This document shows, one piece after another, positions 17,347-26,043 of a DNA stretch of 64,000 bases. Source of the DNA: Amycolatopsis sp. (GTDB lineage: Bacteria > Actinomycetota > Actinomycetes > Mycobacteriales > Pseudonocardiaceae). Both the position numbers and the translations under genes were made by a program. The notes below the pieces were generated by a model. That model did not search any database, was not told where the DNA came from, and worked only from the letters and a program-made list of their open reading frames with translations. Each line of letters begins with the position of its first letter. Position 1 is the stretch's first letter. Where the stretch lies: the NCBI RefSeq assembly GCF_025464955.1, contig NZ_JAODNM010000105.1, positions 1 to 64,000 of the forward strand. The letters are read 5' to 3'.

Positions 17347-18572
17347 ACCCGGCGCCGTCGGGCTGCGACGGCCCGGAGAGGCTGCTGCTGCGTCGCGCCC
17401 GGCGGGTCATCACGGTCAACATCGCGCTGGTGATCTCGGTGCTGGTGATCGCCGTCGGCGCGCTCGCGTACGTCGTGATGGCGTCGGGGCAGCACTCCCA
17501 GACCGACCGCATGCTGAACGGCACGATCGAGCAGGGGATTTCGGCGACGCCGCCGGGCTGCCTGTGGCTGTTCTCCGGGCAGGCGCACACGCCGGTGGGC
17601 GCGGTCCCGGCCGGCATGCCGATCCAGGCGTCGATCGACCAGGTCACCCGCGACGGCGCCACGATCACCGAGCGGGTCGCGTTCGGCGGGGAGGACTACA
17701 CGGTCCGGACCGAGCGGCACGGCGGCGTCGTCGTGCAGGCCTTCTTCGACGAGCGGTATCAGGTGGCGGACCGGAATCTGCTGCTCATCGGCCTCGCCGC
17801 CGCCGAGGTCATCGCGTTGCTGGCGGCCGCGGTGACCGGGCACCTGCTCTCCGGCCGGGCGATCTACCCGCTGGGCGACGCGCTGCGGCGGCAGCGGACG
17901 TTCGTCGCCGACGCCAGTCACGAACTGCGCGCGCCGCTGACCCGGCTGCACGCGCGTGCGCAGCTCTTGTCCCGGCGTGCGGGGAACTCTGATCCGGGGA
18001 AGGCGCAACTCGCGTCGGACGACCTCGATCGGCTGGTCCTCGAGACGCGTGAACTCGGCGAAGTCGTCGAAGACCTGCTGCTGTCCGCGCGGCTGCGGAC
18101 CGCGCCGCCGCAACTCGGGCCGGTGGAGCTCGGCACGTTGGCGGAGGAGGCGATCGCGAGCGAGGCTGTCCGCGCGCAGGAGCGCGGGCTGCGGCTTGTG
18201 CTGCGCCGCGAACAGGCGTCCTACATGATCCGCGGGGTTCCTACGGCGTTACGCCGGGTGCTTTCAGCGTTGCTGGACAACGCGATCGGGCACACGCCGG
18301 CGGGCGGGCTGGTCGAGATCACCGTGCGGGCCGCGGGTGGACGGCACGTCGAACTGAGCGTCCGCGACACCGGGTCCGGCTTTGAACAACGGGACGCGGA
18401 ACGGATTTTTGAGCGGTTCGCTCGCGGGGACAACGGCGACGGCCGGCGTTTCGGGCTCGGCCTCGCGCTGGTGCGCGAGGTCGTCGCGGGCCACGGCGGC
18501 ACCATCTCGGCCCGCGGTGAGCCCGACAACGGCGCGACCTTCACCCTCCGCTTCCGCTCCGCCCCCACCTGA
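17343..18572 (+). CDS. Sensor histidine kinase
   Basis: A 409-residue membrane kinase, partner of the preceding regulator. TM1 is at about 22-46, an extracytoplasmic sensing region of about 100 residues follows, and TM2 is at about 145-168. The H-box FVADASHELRAPLTRLH (His193) comes only some 20 residues after TM2, so a normal HAMP linker is essentially absent or much reduced. The ATP-binding domain shows the N box (ALLDNAIGHTPAGG), G1 (VRDTGSGF), F box and G2 (FGLGLALVREVVAGHGG). It starts at GTG 17343 by coupling. The stimulus is unknown. Confidence 0.93.
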   Translation: MNPAPSGCDGPERLLLRRARRVITVNIALVISVLVIAVGALAYVVMASGQHSQTDRMLNGTIEQGISATPPGCLWLFSGQAHTPVGAVPAGMPIQASIDQVTRDGATITERVAFGGEDYTVRTERHGGVVVQAFFDERYQVADRNLLLIGLAAAEVIALLAAAVTGHLLSGRAIYPLGDALRRQRTFVADASHELRAPLTRLHARAQLLSRRAGNSDPGKAQLASDDLDRLVLETRELGEVVEDLLLSARLRTAPPQLGPVELGTLAEEAIASEAVRAQERGLRLVLRREQASYMIRGVPTALRRVLSALLDNAIGHTPAGGLVEITVRAAGGRHVELSVRDTGSGFEQRDAERIFERFARGDNGDGRRFGLGLALVREVVAGHGGTISARGEPDNGATFTLRFRSAPT

Positions 18573-18593
18573 CCCCGTCACCGCGTCGTGTAC

Positions 18594-18647
18594 CGCAACT
18601 CGCCGTCGAGTTGCGATCCAGGAGGGCACTTTTGTCCAAAAGTGCCC
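18594..18647. repeat. Family B plus family C palindromes between convergent genes
   Basis: CGCAACTCG/CGAGTTGCG (18594-18602 and 18607-18615) is followed by a nearly perfect hairpin GGGCACTTTTG (18624-18634) / CAAAAGTGCCC (18637-18647) with CGTTTTAG after it. It sits between the histidine kinase and hisS, which converge. It would end transcripts from both sides. Confidence 0.7.
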
Positions 18648-18650
18648 GTT

Positions 18651-19937
18651 TTAGAGCAGGGCGGAGATGACGTCGGCGGCGGAGTCGAGGGCGACCTGCT
18701 GCTGGTCGCGCGTGGCCAGGCTGCGGACGGTGACATTGCCGGCGTCCCAGTCCTCCTGCCCGACGATCACCACGGCCAGCGCGCCGGCCTTGTCGGCCCT
18801 CGCGAGCTCCTTGCCCAGCTTCCGCAGCTCCAACGGTGTCGACGTGCGCAGCCCGGCCTTCCGCAGCTTCCCGGCGACAGCGCGCGCGGCGTCGGACAGC
18901 TCCTCGGTGACCGGCACGACGACGACGTCGACCTCGCGGCGCGGCTCCGGGGCGAGGCCGTGCGTGGTCAGGAAGTCCATCAACGTCACGTCGCCCATGC
19001 CGAACCCGATGCCCGGGATCTGCTGCGCCGTGAACATGCCCGCCAGGTCGCTGTACGCGCCGCCGCCGAACAGGGCGCGCCGGTTCTCCGGCGAAGTGTC
19101 GAAGACCTCGAACACGGTCGACGTGTAGTACGCCAGCCCGCGCACGATCATCGGGTCGAAGCGGATCAGCCCGGCGGCACTGGTTTTGAGCACCTGCACC
19201 AGGTTCGACGCGTCCTTGACCGCGTCCGGCAGCTCGTCGAGCAGCGCCTGACCCGAGGAGAGCGTCTCGCTGAGCTTCTCGAACTGCTTGTCCGCCAGCC
19301 CGATCTCCTCGGCCGACGCGGCGAGCTTGTCCTTCGGGTACTTCTCCCACCGGTCGACCAGCGCGAACACTTCGGGCAGCTGCGCCGCGGTGACGCCGAC
19401 GATATCGGTCAGCGCCGAGGCGAGCAGGTTCCGGTCGTTCGCGCGGATCTCGAACATGTCCTTCGACGCGCCGAGTTCGGCCATCATGTCGTGGATGACC
19501 TCGAAGATCTCGATCTCGGTGTTCGCGCTCTCCGAGCCGAAGATGTCGACGTTGATCTGCCAGTGCTCGCGCACCCGGCCCCGCTGCGGCTTCTCGTAGC
19601 GGTGGCAGTTCGGGTGGCTGTACCAGCGGACCGGGAACTGCAGCGACTTCGCCGTGCCCGCGATGATGCGCGCGACGGTCGGTGTCATCTCCGGGCGCAG
19701 CGCGAGCCGCCGGCCGCCCTTGTCGGTCAGCGTGTACAGCTGCTGGTCGGCGATCTCCTGGCCGGACTTCAGCTCGTAGATCTCCGCGGGCTCGAGGATC
19801 GGGCCGTCGTAGCGCTGGAACCCGTACCGCTCGATGACGTCGTAGAGATGGCCGAACACCTGCGTGCGGACGGACATCTCGGCGGGGAGGAAGTCACGGG
19901 TCCCCCGGGTGGGCGCGGTCGACAGGTATTCAGGCAC
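18651..19937 (-). CDS. hisS: Histidyl-tRNA synthetase
   Basis: Charges tRNA-His with histidine. The 428-residue length is usual. Class II motifs: RGTRDFLPAE at the N-terminus, motif 2 region WYSHPNCHRYEKPQRGRVRE followed by HWQINVDIFG, and the HisRS-specific LAYYTSTVFEVFD (normally YYTGTVFE). The C-terminal anticodon-binding domain begins near residue 330 (EVDVVVVPVTEE). The GTG at 19937 is preceded by TAAGCT seven bases upstream on the minus strand, so a leaderless mRNA is predicted. This is a single-copy housekeeping gene in its own unit. Confidence 0.96.
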   Translation of the reverse strand: MPEYLSTAPTRGTRDFLPAEMSVRTQVFGHLYDVIERYGFQRYDGPILEPAEIYELKSGQEIADQQLYTLTDKGGRRLALRPEMTPTVARIIAGTAKSLQFPVRWYSHPNCHRYEKPQRGRVREHWQINVDIFGSESANTEIEIFEVIHDMMAELGASKDMFEIRANDRNLLASALTDIVGVTAAQLPEVFALVDRWEKYPKDKLAASAEEIGLADKQFEKLSETLSSGQALLDELPDAVKDASNLVQVLKTSAAGLIRFDPMIVRGLAYYTSTVFEVFDTSPENRRALFGGGAYSDLAGMFTAQQIPGIGFGMGDVTLMDFLTTHGLAPEPRREVDVVVVPVTEELSDAARAVAGKLRKAGLRTSTPLELRKLGKELARADKAGALAVVIVGQEDWDAGNVTVRSLATRDQQQVALDSAADVISALL

Positions 19938-19971
19938 GTCAGCAAGCTTAACCGGCAGGTGCGAAGTGTTA

Positions 19972-20343
19972 TTACAAGGCGTACGCGCCGAAGCGGGTGA
20001 TGGCCACGAACAGGGCCAGCGCGCCGAGCACCACGGTAAAGCCGACGCTGCCCCACTCCTTGGCGCGAGTGTGCGTGACGACCGCGCCGATCATCACCAC
20101 GACCAGCCCGCTCGCCGCGATCGGCGTCAGCACCGGGGCGATCTTGGTGGCCGCGGGCAGGATCAGGCCGAGCGCGCCGACCACCTCGGCCGTGCCGACG
20201 AGGATCGACGTGCCCTTCGGCCAGGTCTTGATCCAGGTCATGCGGTCGACGAGCTTCTCGTCCGGCTGTGTCAGCTTCGTCCCACCTGCCCCCAGGAACA
20301 GGACGGCGAGGACACCCTGGACGATCCAAATGACAACGTTCAT
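19972..20343 (-). CDS. DoxX-family membrane protein
   Basis: A 123-residue protein with four hydrophobic helices: WIVQGVLAVLFLGAGGTKL, TSILVGTAEVVGALGLIL, ASGLVVVMIGAVVTHTRA and VVLGALALFVAITRFG. The GAGGTKL and E-V-GALGL elements are typical of the DoxX/DoxD family, small quinone-linked or redox-associated membrane proteins of mostly unknown role. ATG 20343 gives the family length; an in-frame start 18 bases upstream is less likely. It lies between P55 and hisS without tight coupling. Confidence 0.85.
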   Translation of the reverse strand: MNVVIWIVQGVLAVLFLGAGGTKLTQPDEKLVDRMTWIKTWPKGTSILVGTAEVVGALGLILPAATKIAPVLTPIAASGLVVVMIGAVVTHTRAKEWGSVGFTVVLGALALFVAITRFGAYAL

Positions 20344-20374
20344 ACCGGAAGTAAAGACCACTGTGAGCGATCAT

Positions 20375-21910
20375 TCAACTCTCAACTACATCACTTTTGG
20401 GCGACGAAGTCCGCAACAGCAGGGCGAGGGCGGCACCGAGGACGCAGATACCGGCGGTGACCAGGAAGATCTCGCTGTACTCGGTGAGCAGCGCGTGGCG
20501 CACCGCGTCGAGATACGTGGTCAGTGCCTGGTCGTACGCCTGTGACGTCGGGAACAGCACGCGGATCGGGGTGCCCAGGTCCGCGGTCAGGCTGTGGAAC
20601 CGGTGCAGCCCCCAGGCCGACAGCGCCGCGACCCCGACCAGCATCCCGGTCATCCGCGCGACGACGACCCCCGCCGACGCCACGCCGTGCTGCGCTGCCG
20701 GGACGACCTTCAGCGCCACCGACGACAGCGGCGCGATCACCAGGCCCAGCCCCAAACCCGCGACGATCAGCGCGTCGAGCCGGGGGAGCGAGAACAGACC
20801 GAGGTCGTAGCGCGTGGTGAGGACGTCGATCGGCCATTTCGAGATCAGCAGGTACCCGCAAGCCGCGATGACCAGCCCCGCGACGGCCACCCAGCGGTCG
20901 CCGATCCGCGTCGCGAGCAGCCCGCCGAGCACCGCGCCGATCGGTAGCGCGATGAGGAACCGCAGCAGCAGCGAAACGCTGCCCTGATCGTTCCGGTTGA
21001 GCAGCGTCTGCGAGAACAGGTCGACGTCGACCAGCGTGACCATCAGCGCCGCACCCGCGGCGAGGCTGACTCCGAGCGCCGCGAGAAACGGCCGAAGCCG
21101 CACGCCGGCGGTGTCGATCAGCCGCGTTTTCGCTCGCGCTTCCCACGCGACGAAGGCCACCAGCGCCACGGCCGCGCCGACCAGGCACGCCGTCCCCCAC
21201 GGCGGCAGCACCTGGACCTGCGGATCCGGGTTGTCCAGCCCGACGACCAGCAGACCGAGCGTCACCGCGAGCAGGACTCCGCCGAGGACGTCGACCTTCG
21301 GCCGCGGACCAGCGGACCGTTTCTCGCGCGGCAGGGCGAACGCGATCGCGGCCATCGCCAGCACCGCGAGCGGCACGTTCACCCAGAACACGGACCGCCA
21401 GCCGGCGGCCGCGGCGAGCGCGATGCCGTAGATCGGGCCGAGCACGCTGCCGAGCTCCTGGGCCGCGCCGACTCCGCCGAGCACGCTCGCGCGTTTGTGT
21501 TCCGACCACAGGTCCGCCGCGAGTGCCATCGTCACCGGCAGCAGCGCGCCGCTCGAAATCCCCTGCACGAGCCGGCCCGTGACCAGCGCGGGGACGCTTG
21601 CCGAGAGGGCGCTCAGCACGGACCCGACGACGAAACCCGCGAGGCACAGCTGAAGCAGCAGTTTGCGGCCGAAGCGGTCCGACGCCTGCCCGAGCAGCGG
21701 CATCGCCGCGACGTAACCCAGCAGGTACCCGGTCACGATCGGGGTGAGCCGCTCGAGCCGGTTCACCGGGATCTTCAGGTCGCCGATGATGTCGCGGAGC
21801 AGCCCGATGACGACGTAGGTGTCGAGCGCGCCGAGCAGGACCGCGATCCCGCCGGCGCCGATCGCGACGTACCGGCCGCGCCGCGAGCGGGTCTTCGCGT
21901 CCGAGGTCAT
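20375..21910 (-). CDS. MFS transporter, P55 (Rv1410c)-like
   Basis: A protein of about 511 residues with 14 predicted membrane helices (DHA2 layout). The motif A variant DRFGRKLLLQL follows helix 2, and ALDTYVVIGLLRDI lies in helix 1. Its ATG (21910) overlaps the stop of the LprG-like lipoprotein gene in TGATG. In mycobacteria lprG-p55 is an operon in which the lipoprotein and the MFS protein jointly move triacylglycerol-type lipids to the outer layers and affect drug tolerance. The same pairing here makes that role likely. The in-frame GTG at 21913 is an alternative start. Confidence 0.88.
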   Translation of the reverse strand: MTSDAKTRSRRGRYVAIGAGGIAVLLGALDTYVVIGLLRDIIGDLKIPVNRLERLTPIVTGYLLGYVAAMPLLGQASDRFGRKLLLQLCLAGFVVGSVLSALSASVPALVTGRLVQGISSGALLPVTMALAADLWSEHKRASVLGGVGAAQELGSVLGPIYGIALAAAAGWRSVFWVNVPLAVLAMAAIAFALPREKRSAGPRPKVDVLGGVLLAVTLGLLVVGLDNPDPQVQVLPPWGTACLVGAAVALVAFVAWEARAKTRLIDTAGVRLRPFLAALGVSLAAGAALMVTLVDVDLFSQTLLNRNDQGSVSLLLRFLIALPIGAVLGGLLATRIGDRWVAVAGLVIAACGYLLISKWPIDVLTTRYDLGLFSLPRLDALIVAGLGLGLVIAPLSSVALKVVPAAQHGVASAGVVVARMTGMLVGVAALSAWGLHRFHSLTADLGTPIRVLFPTSQAYDQALTTYLDAVRHALLTEYSEIFLVTAGICVLGAALALLLRTSSPKSDVVES

Positions 21911-22605
21911 CACGCGGGCGCGGTCACCGTGACCGGCTTGTCCACGTTGGACAGTGTCACGTCGGCGCTTCCGTTGCCGGGGAACGCGATCGTCGCCTTG
22001 ACCGGCAGGTGCCGGCCGTCCCTGGCGAGCCAGAAGGTGGCGTTTGCGTCGGACTGGATGCCCGGCAGCAACGACGTCAGTACGTCCTTCGTGACTTTGC
22101 CGGTGACCTTGATCGTCGGTGTCCCGTTGACGTCTTCGGCCGCGACGGACTTCGCGTCCGCCATGGTGCTGAGCAGTTTCGGGACGCCGCGGTTCGGGTC
22201 GAGGATCGCGGACGGGTCGTAGATGCTGCTGGCGAGCGAGGCCGGGAGCTTCTGGAAGCCGCCCGTCGGGCCCTTGACGTAGAGCGAGCCGCCGGTGAGG
22301 ACGAACTCGATCTCGGCGAGTTCGCCGCCCAGCGACACCTTTCCGGTGCCCTTCGCGGACCCGGCCTTGGTGAGGTCGCCGTCGATGCTTTGCACGCTCA
22401 GCCCGGGAATCGTGCCCGTGACGTCGAGTGCGATGTGCGCGCTCGTGAGCGCCCCGGTCGCTTGGGCCGACGCCGCGAGCAGCGTGGCCGCGTCCGGCAG
22501 GGGAGCCGCGGCGGGCGCCGAGGCGTCACCACCGCCGCCCGAGCAACCGGCGAGCAGAGCGGCGACGAGCACGAGTGCCCCGGCGAACCTTCGGCGCAAG
22601 ACCAT
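21910..22605 (-). CDS. lprG: LprG/LppX-type lipoprotein
   Basis: A 231-residue secreted lipoprotein. A basic n-region MVLRRRF and hydrophobic core are followed by the lipobox LLAGC with Cys21 as lipid attachment site. The mature part (DAATLLAASAQATGALTSA, GELAEIEFVLTGGSLYVKG, TIKVTGKVTKDVLTSLLPG) matches the LprG fold, which binds triacylated lipids in a hydrophobic pocket. It is translationally coupled to the P55-like MFS gene. A TACGAT hexamer lies six bases before ATG 22605, consistent with a leaderless message. Confidence 0.88.
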   Translation of the reverse strand: MVLRRRFAGALVLVAALLAGCSGGGGDASAPAAAPLPDAATLLAASAQATGALTSAHIALDVTGTIPGLSVQSIDGDLTKAGSAKGTGKVSLGGELAEIEFVLTGGSLYVKGPTGGFQKLPASLASSIYDPSAILDPNRGVPKLLSTMADAKSVAAEDVNGTPTIKVTGKVTKDVLTSLLPGIQSDANATFWLARDGRHLPVKATIAFPGNGSADVTLSNVDKPVTVTAPA

Positions 22606-22665
22606 TCCGGCATCGTAGAGCCCCGAGATGACGAACCCGCGTCGGCTCGCTGCCTGGCCCAAAGC

Positions 22666-22730
22666 GGGCACCTTTGTCGAAGAGTGCCCTCGTTGAACGT
22701 TCAAGCAGGGCACAAAAGTACAAAAGTGCC
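22666..22730. repeat. Double family C palindrome
   Basis: GGGCACCTTTG/AGAGTGCCC at 22666-22689, then the perfect palindrome TTGAACGTTCAA (22693-22704), then GGGCAC(AAAAGTACAAAA)GTGCC at 22708-22730. It is placed after the amidohydrolase stop and before lprG (both leftward), so it is a probable terminator for the amidohydrolase operon. Confidence 0.65.
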
Positions 22731-22767
22731 AGCCCTGGAGTGGCGCGTGCTCGCTCTGGAGGCGTGG

Positions 22768-23934
22768 CTATAGGGCGGGGACGCCTTGGGCCATGACGTA
22801 CTGGACTTTGCTGAGGGCGGCGAGGTCGGTGAGCGGGTCGCCGTCGACGACGAGCAGGTCGGCGGCGTAGCCCGGCGCGAGGCGGCCGGTGACGTCGCCG
22901 AGCCCGAGGACGTCGGCGCTGTCGCACGTCGCGATCTCGAGGATCCGCGTCCGCGGGAAACCGAGCCATTCGTACAGTTCCAGCGCGCCGGCGGGGTCGT
23001 CGAACACCGAGCCGGTCAGGCCCGCGTCGGTGCCCGCGATGAGCCGGACGCCGTGGCTTTCGAGCCACGGCAGCCGGCCGTAGATCCGTTGCGCCAGTTC
23101 CTCGCCGATGCGCTCGACCATGCGACGCCAGTTGCTGCTGCTGGTCGAGCACGCGGCGATGCCACGCTCGGCCATCCGCTTCGCGACCGGCTCGCGTAGG
23201 TCGATCTGCCCCCGCCCGACCATCCACGTGCAGTGCTCGATCGTGGCGACCCCGGCGTCGACACACGCCTCGATCGCGTCGGCGCCATGGGAGTGCGCGG
23301 CGACCCGCAGACCGTGCTCGGCAGCGCGTTCGACGATGAACGCCAGCTGCCGCACGTCGAACTGCGACTCCCACATGTCCGCGCCGCCCGGGGTGATCTG
23401 GCCGCCGCTCGCCATCACCTTGATCACGTCCGCGCCCGCCTCGGCGTTCGCGTCGATCAGCGCGGCGATCTCGGCGTCACTCGCCGTTTCGCCGCCGAAG
23501 AAGTGGCAGTGTCCACCCGGGACGGTCAGCGGGGTCGCCGCGGACAGGATCCGCGGCGCGGGTTCACCCGCCATCCGCTGCCGCACCCCGATCGCGAGGT
23601 GGCCGCCGTCGCCCAGGTCGCGCACGGTCGTGACGCCGCTGCGCAGCAGTTCGCGCGCCCGGCCGAGGCCGCCCCCGATCGGGTCCGCTGACGTGATCCT
23701 GGCGACCGGATCGGGCTCGGCGTCGAACGCGAGGTGCACATGGCAGTTGAACAGTCCGGGCAGCAGGGTCGACGTCGCGAAGTCGTGCCGCACGGCGTCC
23801 GGCGGCGCCTGGCGCAAGACGTCCTCGCGCTCGCCGACGGCGACCAGCTTGTCGTCCCGCACGAGCACGGCGCCGTCGGTGATCGGCGACCCCGGCCGGA
23901 CCAGCACCTGCCGCGCGGTGATCACGGTGTCCAC
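22768..23934 (-). CDS. Amidohydrolase-superfamily enzyme
   Basis: A 388-residue TIM-barrel metal hydrolase. Metal ligands are visible as HVH in LFNCHVHLAF, a probable carboxylated Lys in ADVIKVMASGG, His in VAAHSHG and IEHCTW, and Asp in AGTDAGL, the arrangement of imidazolonepropionase/prolidase-type members. It starts at GTG 23934 with AAGGAG about ten bases before. It follows the seven-helix membrane protein by only 23 bases, so it is probably the last gene of the XRE-ImmA operon. The substrate is unknown: it may open or cleave a cyclic amide or dipeptide-like signal or xenobiotic. Confidence 0.88.
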   Translation of the reverse strand: MDTVITARQVLVRPGSPITDGAVLVRDDKLVAVGEREDVLRQAPPDAVRHDFATSTLLPGLFNCHVHLAFDAEPDPVARITSADPIGGGLGRARELLRSGVTTVRDLGDGGHLAIGVRQRMAGEPAPRILSAATPLTVPGGHCHFFGGETASDAEIAALIDANAEAGADVIKVMASGGQITPGGADMWESQFDVRQLAFIVERAAEHGLRVAAHSHGADAIEACVDAGVATIEHCTWMVGRGQIDLREPVAKRMAERGIAACSTSSSNWRRMVERIGEELAQRIYGRLPWLESHGVRLIAGTDAGLTGSVFDDPAGALELYEWLGFPRTRILEIATCDSADVLGLGDVTGRLAPGYAADLLVVDGDPLTDLAALSKVQYVMAQGVPAL

Positions 23935-23957
23935 GTTCGGTTTTCTCCTTCTACTTC

Positions 23958-25088
23958 CTACTTCGCGGTGCCGACCGCACGTGCCAGCGCGAGCAGCGGT
24001 TCGACGTCGGCTTCGAGATCGCCGCTACCTTCGGCGGGGAGGACCAGGTGTGCGCGGTGGTCGGTGTCCTCGCCCGCGGCCTGCCGGGCGAGCGCGGATT
24101 CCAGTGCCGTGGCCGCGCCCCGCGGGTCGTTGCCGGCGAGCGTGGTCAAGTCCGCGGCGAGGTACGGGCTGAGCTGCACGAGGCCGTCGCGGATCTCGAT
24201 CACGCGCCGGTAGTAGCGGCGATGGACCGTCCGTGGCCGGAACGTGTCGAGCCGCCGCACGGGCGCTGTCCGCAGGACGAGGTCGGGGTACGCCTTCGCC
24301 AGCAACGTCCACAGTGGACCGAGCTCGTGGTGCTGGCGCCGGTGGCGCCGCCGTCGGCGCAGGGCCGACACGCGGGCGCTGGCCCCCGGATAGGTGATGC
24401 CGACCAGGAAGAACACCAGCCCGAATATCACGAACGGGACGGCCGCGCTCAGCAGGAAACCCGCCGGCACTCCGGTCCACGCGAGCACGATGTACACCGC
24501 GCGCAGGACGCTGCCTGCCGCGGCGCAGCCGAGCCCGATCGCGCCGATCCGCAGGCCGATCCGGAGGTTGCGGTCGGCGGTGGCGAGGTACCGCACGATC
24601 CAGCCGGTGCAGGCGATCAGGCCGTAACACAGGTAGAGCCCCGCGCCGAGGTAGAACAACGCGACCCCGGGCACGTGCACCAATTCTGGTCCCAGTGCGT
24701 CCCCTCGGGACTCGGGTGGGGTGATCGCGAGCGCGACCCCCATCAGCACGACGGTGAAGGCCAGCGGGACGATCTCGAGCGCCGCGCGCTGATAGCGGCG
24801 CGGCCCGATCGTCGAGCCGAGGAAGAAGATCACCAGCGAGCAGATGGCGCTCGACAGCAGCACGTTGATCGTGAACCTGCTCGCGCCCTGCCCGATCGCG
24901 GAGTCGATGGCGTCGGCGATGGCTTTCTGCTGGCACAGGAACGACGCCGCCAGGCAGGCGATGGTCACGGTCACCGCCCACAGCGGCACGCTCCGCGGCT
25001 GCCGTTGGAGCTGGTAGATCCGCCAAGCCAGCGCGGCCGCGAACAGCAGCATCGCCAGCACATTGGCCGGGGAGAAGGAGGTGCTCAC
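23958..25088 (-). CDS. Seven-helix membrane protein, MAB_1171c/DUF6545-like
   Basis: A protein of 376 residues. There are about seven hydrophobic helices in the first 230 residues (9-25, 35-55, 75-95, 108-125, 140-165, 178-200, 208-230). An Arg/His-rich linker (RRRRRHRRQHHE) and a cytoplasmic helical tail of about 145 residues follow. The architecture and its pairing with ImmA and XRE genes match the actinobacterial MAB_1171c family, called a putative transporter although a receptor is equally plausible. GTG 25088 overlaps the immA stop by four bases. No functional residue is known. Confidence 0.75.
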   Translation of the reverse strand: MSTSFSPANVLAMLLFAAALAWRIYQLQRQPRSVPLWAVTVTIACLAASFLCQQKAIADAIDSAIGQGASRFTINVLLSSAICSLVIFFLGSTIGPRRYQRAALEIVPLAFTVVLMGVALAITPPESRGDALGPELVHVPGVALFYLGAGLYLCYGLIACTGWIVRYLATADRNLRIGLRIGAIGLGCAAAGSVLRAVYIVLAWTGVPAGFLLSAAVPFVIFGLVFFLVGITYPGASARVSALRRRRRHRRQHHELGPLWTLLAKAYPDLVLRTAPVRRLDTFRPRTVHRRYYRRVIEIRDGLVQLSPYLAADLTTLAGNDPRGAATALESALARQAAGEDTDHRAHLVLPAEGSGDLEADVEPLLALARAVGTAK

Positions 25089-25618
25089 AACCACCCTTGA
25101 TGGTCGCCGAGGGTGCCCTGGATGCGGCGCAGATCCCGGCCCTCCGCTCGTTGCGGGATCGTGTAGTTCAGCACCGAGGCCCACTCCAGGATGATCGTCG
25201 CGACGGTCTCGGCTTCCCATTCGTGCGCGGCGTCATACGACGTGCGGCGCAGCGCGCGGCCGACGGCTTCGCTGTCCAGCTCGTCGTCGACGTCGGCGGG
25301 CAGCCCGAGCGGGAAGTCGCCGGGCTCCGCGTCGCCGGCGGCATGGTGATCGGCGAGCAGGTGGCCGAGCTCGTGCAGGATGATGTGATCCTGATGCGCC
25401 TTGGTGGTTTCCTGCTGGAAGAAGATGTAGTCCGTGGCTGAGGTGGCGATCCAGCAGCCGAACGGGCCGGGGACTTCCAGCGGGTACGGCAGCAGCCGGA
25501 TCACCCTGCCGCGTTTCGCGCCGATCCGCTCGGCCAGCACCGTGACGTCGAGCGGCGGTTTGATGTCGAGCTCGTTGAGCAGCTTGCGGCAGCGCTTGCG
25601 GAGTTCGCGTTCCTTCAT
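25085..25618 (-). CDS. ImmA/IrrE-family metallopeptidase
   Basis: A 177-residue putative zinc peptidase. The HExxH motif is His82-Glu83-Leu-Gly-His86 (IILHELGHLLADH), and a downstream EWEAE helix supplies the third ligand. The family includes ImmA, which cleaves the phage-like repressor ImmR, and IrrE/PprI, which cleaves DdrO. Both act on an XRE-type repressor, and here an XRE gene overlaps its start by four bases (ATGA 25615-25618). It also overlaps the membrane protein gene downstream. The likely role is to inactivate the neighbouring regulator on a signal. Confidence 0.9.
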   Translation of the reverse strand: MKERELRKRCRKLLNELDIKPPLDVTVLAERIGAKRGRVIRLLPYPLEVPGPFGCWIATSATDYIFFQQETTKAHQDHIILHELGHLLADHHAAGDAEPGDFPLGLPADVDDELDSEAVGRALRRTSYDAAHEWEAETVATIILEWASVLNYTIPQRAEGRDLRRIQGTLGDHQGWL

Positions 25619-26043
25619 GTCGGACCGTTTTCGCTGTTTCGGGCCGTGTGCCCGCGTTCCGCGCGCTCGTAGCGTTCGACCAGCTCGAGCAGGTCCATCA
25701 CCTGGCGGCGGCCTGCGGGGGAGAGTTCCTGTGCCCGCATGGCCATCAGCTTCGCTTCGTCGCGGCCGGGCGGCCGGGGGCTCTCGTCAGTCGGGGCACC
25801 GAGGTCGAAGAAGTACGACACCGGGACCTCGAACAACTGGGCCAGCGCTTCGACGTAGTGGATCTTCGGATTGATCCGCTTGCCGGTCGCGAGCTGCTGG
25901 ATGTACGCCGGTGACATCGCCGGACCGCCGATTTTCTCGATCGCCGCGGACATCTCCCGGTAGCTGTGCGGGGTCACTCCGCCCGCGCGGGCTTGGTCGA
26001 TGAGCGCGGTGAGCTTCTCGGCGAAGGTTCGTCCTGTGGTCAC
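25615..26043 (-). CDS. XRE-family HTH regulator
   Basis: A 142-residue regulator. The helix-turn-helix covers about residues 5-80 (TPHSYREMSAAIEKIGG, MSPAYIQQLATGKRINPKIH, VEALAQLFEVPVSYFFD). The C-terminal part is helical (LSPAGRRQVMDLLELVERYE). A 28-codon upstream extension is not needed: GTG 26043 has GGGAGAG at a proper distance on the minus strand. As first gene of the XRE-ImmA-membrane protein-amidohydrolase unit it is the probable repressor and ImmA substrate. Similar XREs with a long loop in the HTH (EKIGGPAMSP) often accompany this type of ImmA. Confidence 0.9.
   Translation of the reverse strand: MTTGRTFAEKLTALIDQARAGGVTPHSYREMSAAIEKIGGPAMSPAYIQQLATGKRINPKIHYVEALAQLFEVPVSYFFDLGAPTDESPRPPGRDEAKLMAMRAQELSPAGRRQVMDLLELVERYERAERGHTARNSENGPT

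Noticed and set aside
25085..26043. A prophage or ICE origin for the ImmA/XRE pair
   Set aside because: No integrase, excisionase, recombination site or structural phage gene is nearby, GC is like the rest, and the downstream genes are metabolic.
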